From: Gammaproteobacteria bacterium
GTDB lineage: Bacteria; Pseudomonadota; Gammaproteobacteria; Tenderiales; Tenderiaceae
DNA length: 32,515 nucleotides
Assembly: GCA_024277755.1 (NCBI GenBank)
Contig: JAJRUN010000121.1
Span: 1 to 32,515, forward strand
Reading direction: 5' to 3'
Every line of letters begins with the position of its first letter. Within the stretch, counting starts at the first letter, position 1. Both the position numbers and the translations under genes were made by a program. Of the stretch, positions 1 through 8,419 are shown piece after piece. Under the pieces are notes generated by a model. That model had not been told where the DNA came from. It saw nothing but the letters and a program-made list of their open reading frames with translations, and did no database searches.

Positions 1-452
1 ACATTGTTATTATTAACGCTTTCGTTGTAATACTCACGCCGGTCGGCGATTTGATTTTCCAGCCCACTGATGCGGGTCTGCAAGTGTTGAAAGCTCTCGC
101 TGGCCTTTAACTCGGGATAATCCTCAGCTACAGCAAACAGGCTACCCAAACCCATGCGCAACATACTTTCGGCAGGCCCCAGGGCCGCCACATCACCAGC
201 AGCACGGGCGCTGGCCACTTGCGAGCGGGCCTGCATGACCTTTTCCAGGGTCTCCTGCTCATACCCCATATACTGTTTGCAGGTCTCCACCAGCTTGGGC
301 AATTCATCGTGGCGCTGCTTTAACAGCACATCGATATTGGACCAGGACTGGGATACGTTATGCTTAAGACTCACCAGGTTGTTGTAGATCATGACCGCAT
401 AGACCACAATCACCAAAACAATACCAAGAAAAATAAAAGTGCTGATTTCCAT
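1..452 (-). CDS. lemA: LemA family membrane protein (3' end cut by window edge)
   Basis: LemA proteins are small membrane-anchored helical proteins of uncertain function. The ATG at 450-452 opens a frame that runs off the left edge, giving about 150 residues without a stop. Residues 4-24 form one hydrophobic segment, as in LemA. It is followed by family-typical helical motifs: SWSNIDVLLKQRHDELPKLV near residue 37, then YPELKAS and ADRREYYNESVN near the end of the visible part. Only the C-terminal portion should be missing, since the family is usually about 180-200 residues. It is divergent from the gor gene that starts 69 bases away, so the short gap must hold both promoters. The family call is firm; the role is unknown. 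Confidence 0.9.
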   Translation of the reverse strand, partial: MEISTFIFLGIVLVIVVYAVMIYNNLVSLKHNVSQSWSNIDVLLKQRHDELPKLVETCKQYMGYEQETLEKVMQARSQVASARAAGDVAALGPAESMLRMGLGSLFAVAEDYPELKASESFQHLQTRISGLENQIADRREYYNESVNNNN

Positions 453-520
453 GGGGGGCTTCTCCTGTTCCTCCAATCGACAATTATGTTGATCTATCGG
501 CTAATCAACAAAGGATATTA

Positions 521-1870
521 ATGAACACACATTACGATCTTATCGCAATTGGCGGCGGCAGCGGTGGTCTGGCCGCCACCAAACAGGCGGCCAGTTTAGG
601 TGCCCGTTGCGCCGTCATAGAAGGCGACCGCCTCGGCGGCGCCTGCGTCAATGTCGGCTGCGTACCCAAAAAGGTCATGTGGTATGCCGCCAGTCTCGGC
701 CATAGCCTGGCTGATGCTACCGATTACGGCTTTGCCATCGACAACAACGGTTTCGACTGGCACAAGATGAAACAAGGCCGCGACAGCTATGTTCAACGCC
801 TCAACCAGATTCACCTCAACAACCTCGGCAAGGCACAGGTCGATCTCATCACCGGTTACGCCCGTTTTGTGGATGCACACACCGTCTAGGTGAACGGCCA
901 GCAATACAGCGCCGACCACATCATTATCGCCACCGGCGGCAGACCACTGCAACCCAGGTTGCCCGGCACGGAACTGGGCATTACCTCGGACGGCTTTTTT
1001 GAACTGACACAACAGCCACAAAAAACCGTCATCGTCGGTGGCGGTTATATCGCGGTCGAGATTGCCGGGGTACTCAATGCCCTCGGTAGCAAAGTGGATA
1101 TCCTGCTGCGCGGCGACCTGCTGCTCAGCGCCTTTGACCCTTTGATTCGTGACACCGTCCGCGAACAGATGCAACAGGACGGCATCAACATCCACAACAA
1201 CATCAACCTGGATGCCGTGACGCTGGGGGAAAATGACAAGCTGGTGCTGATATCTGAGGACAAGCCCGAGCTGAGTGGCTATGACTGCCTGATCTGGGCT
1301 ATTGGCCGCATCCCCAACACCGACCAGATTAACCTCGAAGGCATTAATTTAATCTGTGATGTGGGCGGGTTCATCCCGGTGGATGAATACCAAAACACCA
1401 ATATCGACAACATCTACGCCCTTGGCGATGTCACCGGCAAGGCCACGTTGACTCCTGTGGCCATCGCCGCCGGACGCAAACTGGCCCAGCGCCTGTTTGC
1501 TGGCAAGACCAACAGCAAGCTGGATTACAACAATATTCCCAGCGTGGTGTTTACCCATCCTCCCGTGGCCACGGTGGGCCTGACCGAACCACAGGCACGT
1601 GAACAATACGGCGACCAGGTCAAAATTTATCAAACCAAATTCACAGGCATGTACCACGCCATGACCGGGCACAAAACCAAAACAGCCATGAAACTGATTT
1701 GTGTCGGCACAGATAAAAAAGTGGTGGGCTGCCACATTGTCGGCACAGGAGCCGACGAAATGCTGCAAGGCTTTGCCGCCGCTATCAAGATGGGCGCCAC
1801 CAAGGCAGACTTTGATAACTGCGTTGCCATCCACCCCACCAGCGCCGAAGAGTTGGTTACCTTAAAATAG
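521..1870 (+). pseudogene. gor: Glutathione reductase interrupted by an in-frame TAG
   Basis: NADPH-dependent glutathione reductase, a cytosolic FAD flavoenzyme that reduces glutathione disulfide. The frame starts at an ATG behind AAAGGA. It has the FAD-binding motif GGGSGG (residues 11-16), the redox disulfide motif CVNVGC (C42, C47), the NAD(P)-binding GGGYIAVE segment, and the C-terminal catalytic HPTSAEE (His near 438). Codon 123 (887-889) is TAG. The reading frame continues perfectly on both sides, for 449 codons in all, which is normal family length. From recalled E. coli Gor, the interrupted position corresponds to a glutamate, so a single GAG to TAG change would explain it. The remainder shows no decay. 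It could be a very recent nonsense mutation, a sequence error, or a read-through site. A GTG directly after the stop could in principle restart translation, but the two halves would split the FAD domain. Confidence 0.9.
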
Positions 1871-1878
1871 ATATTTAT

Positions 1879-1991
1879 TATCACGAAGATTGTGAATTGT
1901 AAGAGCCAAAAGGCCAAACAAATCAAAACAGCTAACCGTTTATTGAGTGGTAAATACATTTTTTCTTCGTGACCTTCGTGGTGAATTAAAA
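1879..1991. repeat. Intergenic CTTCGTG-type palindromic repeat, copy 1
   Basis: The gap between gor and the carbonic anhydrase gene begins with TCACGAAG (1881-1888). It ends with two tandem CTTCGTG units followed by GTGAATTAAAA (1965-1991), so the ends are inverted relative to each other. A related arrangement with the same GTGGTGAAT end lies at 9871-9943. The resemblance of the two gaps is seen directly. That this is a dispersed, possibly mobile palindromic family is inference. Confidence 0.5.
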
Positions 1992-2020
1992 TAGAAAATA
2001 CAGATTAGGAGAATTCAAAC

Positions 2021-2551
2021 ATGAGCATCCGCAGCTTTCAGGGCACACACCCCAATATCGCCGCCAGCGCCTATATCGACGAGGACGCCGTCATCATCGG
2101 CGCTGTCACTATCGGCGCAGACACTTCAGTCTGGCCCACCGTTGCCATTCGTGGTGATGTGCAGAAAATCAGCATCGGCGAGCGCAGCAATATTCAGGAC
2201 GGCTCCGTGTTGCACGTCACCGCCGACAATGAATACAACCCCGGAGGATTTCCACTGAAGATCGGCAACGGCGTCACTGTCGGCCACAAGGCCATCCTTC
2301 ACGCCTGCACTGTCGAAGACCATGCCCTGATTGGGATGGGCGCAATTATTCTCGACGGTGCAATCATCAGAACCAAAGCACTGATCGGCGCAGGCAGCGT
2401 TGTTGGCCCAGGCAAAGATATTGAAGGCGGCTATCTGTGGCTGGGCAGTCCAGCCAAAAAAATACGGCCACTGTCTGACAAAGAGCTGGCCTATCTGGAG
2501 TATTCAGCCCAGCACTATGTCAATCTAAAAAACAAATACAGCGACCACTGA
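2021..2551 (+). CDS. Gamma-class carbonic anhydrase-like protein (YrdA/PaaY family)
   Basis: Left-handed beta-helix protein of 176 residues, the normal size for the YrdA/CaiE/PaaY group, which bind a metal between subunits of a trimer and include gamma carbonic anhydrases. Hexapeptide-type repeats run through residues 22-140. The three expected metal-ligand histidines are H65 (SVLHVT), H89 (VGHKA) and H94 (LHAC). The RGD and R..IQDG motifs around residues 44-61 are also family hallmarks. It starts at an ATG behind AGGAG. It follows gor by 150 bases and is probably transcribed separately or by read-through. True CO2-hydration activity is not certain, because several close family members are inactive or act on acyl-CoA. 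Confidence 0.88.
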   Translation: MSIRSFQGTHPNIAASAYIDEDAVIIGAVTIGADTSVWPTVAIRGDVQKISIGERSNIQDGSVLHVTADNEYNPGGFPLKIGNGVTVGHKAILHACTVEDHALIGMGAIILDGAIIRTKALIGAGSVVGPGKDIEGGYLWLGSPAKKIRPLSDKELAYLEYSAQHYVNLKNKYSDH

Positions 2552-2628
2552 AATAGCCGATAGATTAAGGACGAGCTAAGAAAAAACGATCCGTTTTCAG
2601 AGATAATTAACAAAAATTATCAGGTTGT

Positions 2629-4194
2629 ATGTTACTCAATTCCCACCAAACCAGAGCAAACCTTCAGCAGCAACTCATCAAGCTCATAATCGTCTGTCTG
2701 TTGTTGATTTGCAGCAATAACAGCTGGGGCGAAACCAACTACCGCGACACCCCCGTGCTCACCCTGCGCGCCCAGCAATACATGAAAATCGGTGACTACT
2801 ACGCCGCACGCCAGGAATATCAAAGAGCCATCGCCGCCTACCTGAAGGCCGCCGAACTATCGCCCGACAACCTGCCGCCGGAGCAACAGCTGGGCATTGC
2901 CGAACGACTGGCCAATTTGCAGCAATTGGAGCCGGCCATCAACAATCTACAGAAAATCCGTCGCGACGAACCAGACAACGCCCAGGCTCGCCTGTTGTTG
3001 GCCAGATATCTCGGCTGGAACAGTCAACTGCGCGAATCCGCCATCGTCGCCGATGAATTATTGGCCCTGCAACCAAACAGCCTGGATGCCCGAATCATCA
3101 AGGCCACCGTCTCCAGTTGGCGCGGTGATTACGCCACCGCCATCCCCTTGTTCGAAGCCGTGCTACGCCAGCAAGAAGACTTTGACACTCGCCTCAGCTA
3201 CTACTACGCCCTGAGCAAAGTCAGCCATGTGATCTGGCGCAATAAAATGGCCGATGAACTGAAGGCAGAAAATGAATATCAACAATTGGCACTGGAGGAT
3301 TTGAGCTGGACACTGCAAAGCCAATCAGCCCCTTCAGTGTCATACCTGTATGAGTTTTACAATGACTCATATAAAAATAAACACATCGAACAGCGCTTGC
3401 AATTCAGGCGTTCCTGGCGGGATAACAGTAGCTTTCTAAACATGACCCGCACAGAAGCCGCTGATGATTTTGGTTATCGTTACAACCTGGACATGCTCAC
3501 CGTCGGCATAGAAAAATCACCCGGCGACGCCAACCGCCTGTCAGCCGAAATTGGCATCACACGCTACAACGATTTTGACTATTCTGACGTACTCACCAGC
3601 CAACTGTTTTTCAGCCACCGGCGACCTGACCTTTTCCTCAGCATGGAATACAGACATGAAGCCAATGACGATTACACCCTGATCATCTTCAACAACATCA
3701 GAACCCACAAACTGGAATTCAAGGCCAACTACCTGCCCAGTGATTTTTGGGATATAGAGTTTAACCATTTGTATGCCAGTTACTCTGACCAAAACCGTTC
3801 AAATGAAACCGAACTGACATTTCGTTACGCCATCCACCACACTCCGCCACGCATCAGCATTGCTTACAGACATGAACGCTTGGCCTTCGCCATGCAAAAA
3901 TACAGTGGTTATTACAATCCCGACCTGGCCAATACCGACAAGTTATTAGTGCAAATATATCAACTTGGAAATCGCTACGAGACCGGTGCCGAAATTTATT
4001 CAGGCTACCAGAGCAATCGTTACTTTGGCATCGCCAACAACTACAGCCTCATCGGCTGGAGTGCATTTTATCGCCTGCATTTACGCCGCAACCTGTTTCT
4101 TGAAGTGACATACGAGGGCAGCAACTCAAGCTATGCAACTCCTTATGGCTACGACTATAATCTGATAAGCGCCAGCGCAAAGGTTTTTTTGTAA
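2629..4194 (+). CDS. TPR-repeat protein with C-terminal outer-membrane beta-barrel
   Basis: A 521-residue exported protein. Residues about 13-35 form a signal peptide (hydrophobic IIVCLLLIC core, likely cut near SWGE). Residues about 40-230 are TPR-like helical repeats, visible as YYAARQEYQRAIAAYLKA and further helix pairs containing PDN turns. From about residue 245 to the end, short alternating strands rich in aromatic residues (YRYNLDML, YRHEA, RYETGAEIYSGYQSNRYFG) alternate with polar turns, as in outer-membrane barrels. This resembles the YaiO-type design of TPR plus barrel, often linked to polysaccharide secretion, but no polysaccharide gene is nearby. The ribosome binding site before the ATG is weak. 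The architecture is well supported; the function is not known. Confidence 0.7.
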   Translation: MLLNSHQTRANLQQQLIKLIIVCLLLICSNNSWGETNYRDTPVLTLRAQQYMKIGDYYAARQEYQRAIAAYLKAAELSPDNLPPEQQLGIAERLANLQQLEPAINNLQKIRRDEPDNAQARLLLARYLGWNSQLRESAIVADELLALQPNSLDARIIKATVSSWRGDYATAIPLFEAVLRQQEDFDTRLSYYYALSKVSHVIWRNKMADELKAENEYQQLALEDLSWTLQSQSAPSVSYLYEFYNDSYKNKHIEQRLQFRRSWRDNSSFLNMTRTEAADDFGYRYNLDMLTVGIEKSPGDANRLSAEIGITRYNDFDYSDVLTSQLFFSHRRPDLFLSMEYRHEANDDYTLIIFNNIRTHKLEFKANYLPSDFWDIEFNHLYASYSDQNRSNETELTFRYAIHHTPPRISIAYRHERLAFAMQKYSGYYNPDLANTDKLLVQIYQLGNRYETGAEIYSGYQSNRYFGIANNYSLIGWSAFYRLHLRRNLFLEVTYEGSNSSYATPYGYDYNLISASAKVFL

Positions 4195-4381
4195 ACCGAG
4201 GCATTGAAATACTATTGAGCGACTAAGAACGTAGGCGTCATACAACAAAAACATCTGCAATTTGTTTCAACAGATTAACCCATCAAAAAACGTCAGTATT
4301 GCGCACTACAGATCTAAGGCGGATAACCCTGAATCACTGGCATCGAATTAATTTCGATTCAACAAAGGGAGGGGGATAGTA

Positions 4382-4938
4382 ATGAAGCGAAGCAAACTAA
4401 CACCATTCTTGATATTAATAGGAGTGACTACAGTCGGGTGCACACCGTTGAGCGAAACACGGCTTGACCCTGTTTTGGTGGATGTTCCCCGAGATCTTTT
4501 AGGTTCGGTTCGCAGTGAACCGTGTGATTATTTTTTCGGGAAGTGTTTGAAAAAATCGACAACGGTGGTTACTGGTCAGCAGCCTACGCTCGTACTGAAT
4601 GGATTCAGCGTGAAGGAGTGGAAAGGATCAGCTCGCTTCACAGCTCAGTTGATTTTGAGGGCCGGCCAGGCACGGGATTCATTAGTGGCGATATGAGTTA
4701 TAGCTCGCCAACTGGCCCAGTGGAGAATCGAGTGATTATCAGGCGGTCTGGCTCAATTTCGGAGAACGACACGCTCATTGGTGGCGGTTTGGATCTCGTT
4801 GATTTGCAATGTAAAGTGGTCGGCAAAACGGGCTGGCTGGTTCAGGGATTTTATGTAGCCCCGGAGAACTCCTTTGATACTGAATTCAGACACCAATGGG
4901 CCACCAGCTTCACATTTATTCCCGGGGTCTTGGATTAG
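4382..4938 (+). pseudogene. Small putative lipoprotein, apparently frameshifted
   Basis: A strong ribosome binding site (GGGAGGGGG) precedes an ATG encoding a signal sequence that ends in TTVGC, a weak lipobox with Cys at residue 20. In this frame the protein ends at 4696 (104 residues) and its second half looks non-natural. From about 4528 the next frame reads on as a plausible globular sequence to 4938 (NGGYWSAAYARTEW, then GPVENRVIIRR and GKTGWLVQGFYVAPE). The switch falls close to runs of six T (4531-4536) and six A (4550-4555). I read this as one gene of about 185 residues with a one-base indel near 4528-4556. Two overlapping genes, the second starting at GTG 4543, are the alternative. 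I do not recognise the family. Confidence 0.5.
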
Positions 4939-4945
4939 CACTACC

Positions 4946-4964
4946 AACCAACCGCTTGGTTTTT
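4946..4964 (+). terminator. Weak hairpin with short T tract
   Basis: AACCAA and TTGGTT pair around a CCGC loop and run into five T. It lies just after the stop of the putative lipoprotein gene, which supports 4938 as the true end of that gene. Confidence 0.4.
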
Positions 4965-5218
4965 GACTTGGTGACATTTTCAGCATCTTTTTTTCGGCAG
5001 CGGCAAGAACTTCAAACCATTGGTATGGTAACCTGCACCTAATCATCAGCGGCGGCAAATAAGTTTAAATACATTTATTCTTAATAATTTTCATCGTTGA
5101 GGGTTTTAGGCCGGGGGGCACTTTTTATATGAGAACTTATTTTTGCAGTCCATGTTGGTTTGTTCTTCATCCCCCTATAGTTTGATCAGGTTTATTTTTA
5201 AGGTTAGGGAGAAGCGGT

Positions 5219-6043
5219 ATGAAGAAGTATTTTTTGAATGCCACAATAGCAGCAGCAGGAATTGCTTTGGTCAGTGGCGTATCTATTGTCAAGGCAGCGG
5301 GCTCTGAAAGCCCGGATTTTGACTCGTCATCGGGTATTTTATCCTTACCCATCGTTAGCGTTGACTCAGCCACATGGTATAAAGACGTCCAGCTGGAGCT
5401 GTTCTTTGACACAGGGCAATTTAATTTACTGTCTGCAACCACCACTGAAGCCTCAGTGTCACTGGAGTCGCGGATAGCAACACTGGAAGACCTGGTTGTT
5501 CCCGCTATGACTGTTAACGAAGAGGCGGCACTTGATTCAAGAGTGGATGCGCTTGAAGGCCAGATTGTTTCACCCATTAGCGAAGAGGCGGCCAGCCTTG
5601 ATGAACGTATAAGCGCCCTGGAAAGCGTGCTTAATCCCGCGATCATTACCACCAACCTGCAGCCAGGAAAATATCTTGATAATGGCGACTGGTGTTTTAA
5701 TCTGTCTGGCCCCTACGTATATAACGAGTCCCGGGTAACTTATTTTATACAGTCTTGTACGGACTATGCCACCCCCATAGTAATGGAACTTATTTCCGGT
5801 TCGGTAGAAAGTCATCCACAGATGGGAGAGCGTCTGACTGATCTAAACATGCCCGACAATCGAATTTACGGGCTTGTAACAGATAGCGACACATCGCTCT
5901 CACCCACGCGTTCTTGGTATGCAAATAATGTAGTCGGTGTTAGGCAGTCTGGTGATTTTTTGACTGTAGATCTTTACACTGCTGGCAGTACGGATGCAAT
6001 CACTGCCTACAAGACAATCACGCTGACCAAACAGGCAGAGTAA
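5219..6043 (+). CDS. Exported protein with three coiled-coil-like repeats, unknown function
   Basis: A 274-residue protein starting at an ATG behind AGGGAGAAG. Residues 1-27 form a clean signal peptide ending in VKA. Residues about 32-75 are beta-rich (GILSLPIVSVDSATWYKDV), resembling a small domain that recurs in secreted gammaproteobacterial proteins. Three related units follow at 81-95, 104-119 and 126-140. Each follows the pattern (S/A)L..R...LE....P with a period of about 22 residues, and the hydrophobic spacing suggests a short oligomeric coiled coil. The C-terminal half (about 145-274) is beta-rich, with two cysteines (C159, C180) that could form a disulfide. The product is periplasmic or surface-exposed. 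A strong terminator follows, so the gene is probably monocistronic. No family was recognised. Confidence 0.75.
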   Translation: MKKYFLNATIAAAGIALVSGVSIVKAAGSESPDFDSSSGILSLPIVSVDSATWYKDVQLELFFDTGQFNLLSATTTEASVSLESRIATLEDLVVPAMTVNEEAALDSRVDALEGQIVSPISEEAASLDERISALESVLNPAIITTNLQPGKYLDNGDWCFNLSGPYVYNESRVTYFIQSCTDYATPIVMELISGSVESHPQMGERLTDLNMPDNRIYGLVTDSDTSLSPTRSWYANNVVGVRQSGDFLTVDLYTAGSTDAITAYKTITLTKQAE

Positions 6044-6078
6044 AAATATTGTAATTAGAGCGTGTAAAACACATTACC

Positions 6079-6108
6079 GGGCCAGCAATATTTTCTGGCC
6101 CTTTTTTT
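6079..6108 (+). terminator. Rho-independent terminator
   Basis: GGGCCAG pairs perfectly with CTGGCCC around a nine-base loop and is followed by seven T. It sits 35 bases after the stop of the 5219-6043 gene. Confidence 0.88.
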
Positions 6109-6143
6109 ATGAGTGACGAAAAATCAGGCACAACGAAAAAAAC

Positions 6144-6254
6144 CTACCCACCATTGTCTTTATCAGCCTTTTTTTCTTCCTTAACCAGCAACCAGACAAA
6201 GACACCAATCAGCAGCAGAAGCACAACCACTTCGGTAATGACTATAAATTTCAT
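6144..6254 (-). CDS. Small membrane peptide of 36 residues
   Basis: On the minus strand an ATG at 6252-6254, behind an AGGA about seven bases upstream, opens a frame of 36 residues. Residues 3-24 are almost all hydrophobic (IVITEVVVLLLLIGVFVWLL). They are followed by a charged tail, KEEKKADKDNGG, as in a single-pass small membrane protein. It lies 55 bases downstream of yaiL on the same strand and may share its transcript. The composition and ribosome binding site favour a real gene, but length alone cannot exclude chance. Confidence 0.55.
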   Translation of the reverse strand: MKFIVITEVVVLLLLIGVFVWLLVKEEKKADKDNGG

Positions 6255-6309
6255 AACCTGTTCCTAAATTAAATCATTTTATCAACATGCCAAAAATCAA
6301 GACAGCCAC

Positions 6310-6855
6310 TCACCACATCAAGTCATCAGGGATCTTGTAATCAGCATACGGATCATCTTCATCCTGCTCTGGCTCGGCACTGTGTTCTGCAGTGATAATA
6401 TATTTTTCATCACGCTGTTTTATTTTCTCTGCCACCGGCATGGGCACCAGTTCATAACGCTCACCTAACCTGGCAATGACCAGACGACCGGTGATGAGAT
6501 GTTTGTGTATTTTTTCTGATACGTGAATGCGCTTGACCACATTGGCATCGCTAAAATTATAGACAACATCGCCATCACGTTCTTCAACGCAATTATTTTC
6601 AATCAGCTGTTTAATCTGCGCGGCGATGGCCTTGCGTTCAGCTTCTTCTTTTAACTGCTGGTTAAGCTGGCGGTCGCGTTCAACTTTTTCCGCGAGGGCT
6701 TTTTGTGCCAGCAGCTTGGCCTCGTCCATCTGCGGCGCAGCACCTTTTGAGGACTTCTGTTTTTTGTTTTTATATTGGCTGTGCTTGATTTTTTGTGCCT
6801 TGTTTTTATCAACCAGGCCACTTTTTTTCAGTTGATCAAAAAGTGAGTTTGCCAT
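6310..6855 (-). CDS. yaiL: DUF2058 family protein YaiL
   Basis: A 181-residue protein of the YaiL/DUF2058 family, sometimes described as a nucleoprotein or polynucleotide-associated regulator; its molecular role is not established. The N-terminus (MANSLFDQLKKSGLVDKNKA) is the family signature. A lysine- and glutamate-rich, probably coiled-coil region follows (about 25-85). A compact C-terminal domain (about 86-165) contains YNFSDANVVKRIHV and RLVIARLGERYELVP. The acidic tail ends in DDLMW. Length is normal. It follows the DUF3422 gene on the same strand with an 85-base gap, so it may have its own promoter. Confidence 0.88.
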   Translation of the reverse strand: MANSLFDQLKKSGLVDKNKAQKIKHSQYKNKKQKSSKGAAPQMDEAKLLAQKALAEKVERDRQLNQQLKEEAERKAIAAQIKQLIENNCVEERDGDVVYNFSDANVVKRIHVSEKIHKHLITGRLVIARLGERYELVPMPVAEKIKQRDEKYIITAEHSAEPEQDEDDPYADYKIPDDLMW

Positions 6856-6940
6856 GACTATACTCCGGGCGTTCTAAGTTATAACGATGTATTGATTCGG
6901 TAAAGTGCAGTTCTTTGAGCGACTTATGTCGTTACAAAAT

Positions 6941-8290
6941 CTAGTCACCACCAATATGAACTGAGCGCCGAATACGACGAACCAACAAAAACACCGTGCC
7001 AATAATAATTGGAATGGCAATACCGGTTGCCAATTCGGTGTCAAATTTTATGCCTGCCGCCTTGACTGCCTTTAAACCGTATGAAGTCAGCCCAAGCAGA
7101 TAGTAGCTCAGCACAACAATTGACAAGCCTTCTACTGTTTCCTGCAGGCGCAGTTGCAAATGGGCGCGTTTATCCATGGAATGCAGCAGGTCACGACTCT
7201 GTTTTTCCATGGATATTTCAACACGAGTCCGCAATAAAGATGAGGCGCGTTCTACCCGAGTCGAGAGAGTGTCCAGCTTGTCGTGTACCAGGGCGCAGCT
7301 TCCCATGGCAGAGGTGAGGCGCTGCTCCATAAATTCTTTAAACATCTGCAGGCCCTGAATACGTTTTTCACGTAATTCTGAGACGCGCAGTTTAACAATA
7401 TCGTAGTACATGGATGAGGCGTTAAAACGCTGGCTACTCTTGGCAGAGATGCGTTCTATTTCTGCGGCCAGGTGTGTTAATTCATTTAGCAGTCCCTGTT
7501 CATCTTCGACACATTCAAGCTTGATATTTGTTTCTGTCAAAGCCGCAAGCCGTTCATCGAACCGGGCCAGTTTGGGAATATAACTGCGCATCAACGGCAC
7601 GGGCAGCATGGCCAGCATGCGATAGGTTTCAATCTCCAGCAGGCGCTGCACCAAACGACCGGCCTGACGACTCCGCAACTCTACGTCGTGAATCAGGATA
7701 CGGCCAAAGCCGTCACTGTGCACCTGGTTGTCGGTCCAGACAATGGCATTACCTGCCGCCACTTCAGAACCAATCACCGTGTTCGATGCAAACAGAACAG
7801 ACAGCTCTTTCAAACCGCGCTGTGGTCGATCACTGGCCTCAAAGGCAATATGGGTGGCAACAATAACTTCGCCGGGCAGTGTTGCCAGCCACTCTTTGGG
7901 GACATGATTAATTGCTGGCTCGGAAAACGGCGTTTCAAAAGGGGCGTTATGAAAAAAGGTATAGGTGGAATATTCGGTGTGACGCTCCCAGGTCATTCGA
8001 TACATACCCAGCGTGACACTGAAATGATCATCATGCAGCGCCGGTGGTGCGACGCCATAACGTTCGCATAACTGGGCGATGCAACTGCGTTCGAGACCCG
8101 CCAGATCATTATCACACAGCAGTACCAGGTGTGATATTTGTGTGGGTGCTTCCAGCAGCTCTACAGCACCCGCATGCAATTCATTGTGCAATTTAAAACG
8201 CTGGCTGTGTTCAGAGATCCCCAACATCTTTTTTTTCAATGGCTCGGCCGCTTCAGCCAGGGATTGTGATGCTGTTGGCTCACCGTTCAT
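6941..8290 (-). CDS. DUF3422 family membrane protein
   Basis: A 449-residue protein of the DUF3422 family, whose function is unknown. Family features visible are HNELHAG near residue 35, the RMTWERHTEYSTYTF segment near 97-111, and RLVQRLLEIETYRMLA near residue 215. A long helical section (about 260-375), probably coiled coil, precedes two C-terminal membrane helices: about 385-402 (LSIVVLSYYLLGLTSYGLKA) and about 418-437 (IAIPIIIGTVFLLV). The protein ends in a basic tail. The topology suggests a large cytoplasmic domain anchored by a C-terminal hairpin, reminiscent of CorA-like layouts, though no GxN motif is visible. The family call is secure. Confidence 0.88.
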   Translation of the reverse strand: MNGEPTASQSLAEAAEPLKKKMLGISEHSQRFKLHNELHAGAVELLEAPTQISHLVLLCDNDLAGLERSCIAQLCERYGVAPPALHDDHFSVTLGMYRMTWERHTEYSTYTFFHNAPFETPFSEPAINHVPKEWLATLPGEVIVATHIAFEASDRPQRGLKELSVLFASNTVIGSEVAAGNAIVWTDNQVHSDGFGRILIHDVELRSRQAGRLVQRLLEIETYRMLAMLPVPLMRSYIPKLARFDERLAALTETNIKLECVEDEQGLLNELTHLAAEIERISAKSSQRFNASSMYYDIVKLRVSELREKRIQGLQMFKEFMEQRLTSAMGSCALVHDKLDTLSTRVERASSLLRTRVEISMEKQSRDLLHSMDKRAHLQLRLQETVEGLSIVVLSYYLLGLTSYGLKAVKAAGIKFDTELATGIAIPIIIGTVFLLVRRIRRSVHIGGD

Positions 8291-8369
8291 GTATTTGCTT
8301 CCTCAAATAATCAATATCAGCAGCATTCCATCATAGGCATGCGACAGGCGTATGACAATGTAGAACGAC

Positions 8370-8402
8370 AAAAGGCGGAGCAGATCAGACGCTCCGCCTT
8401 TT
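8370..8402 (-). terminator. Rho-independent terminator downstream of gatB
   Basis: A perfect 12-bp stem, AAAAGGCGGAGC with GCTCCGCCTTTT, closes a nine-base loop. The outer A/T pairs give a T tract on either strand. It lies 18 bases beyond the gatB stop, so it ends the gatCAB transcript. Confidence 0.88.
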
Positions 8403-8419
8403 GCTTAAAGTGCCAGGGC

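Noticed and set aside
887-889. Pyrrolysine or other programmed recoding of the gor TAG
   Set aside because: The aligned residue is an ordinary glutamate, no recoding structure is visible, and Gor enzymes need no special residue there.
596-1195. Minus-strand frame of 199 codons across the gor amber site
   Set aside because: It crosses the gor frame without homology or a ribosome binding site, so it does not explain the stop codon.
890-1870. The second half of gor as a separate functional gene starting at GTG 890
   Set aside because: It would lack the FAD-binding N-terminus and redox cysteines, and no ribosome binding site precedes the GTG.
4342-4358. Near-palindrome ATCGAATTAATTTCGAT before the putative lipoprotein gene, as an operator
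   Set aside because: It is AT-rich and imperfect, with no matching regulator gene nearby or second copy; too likely by chance to list as a site.
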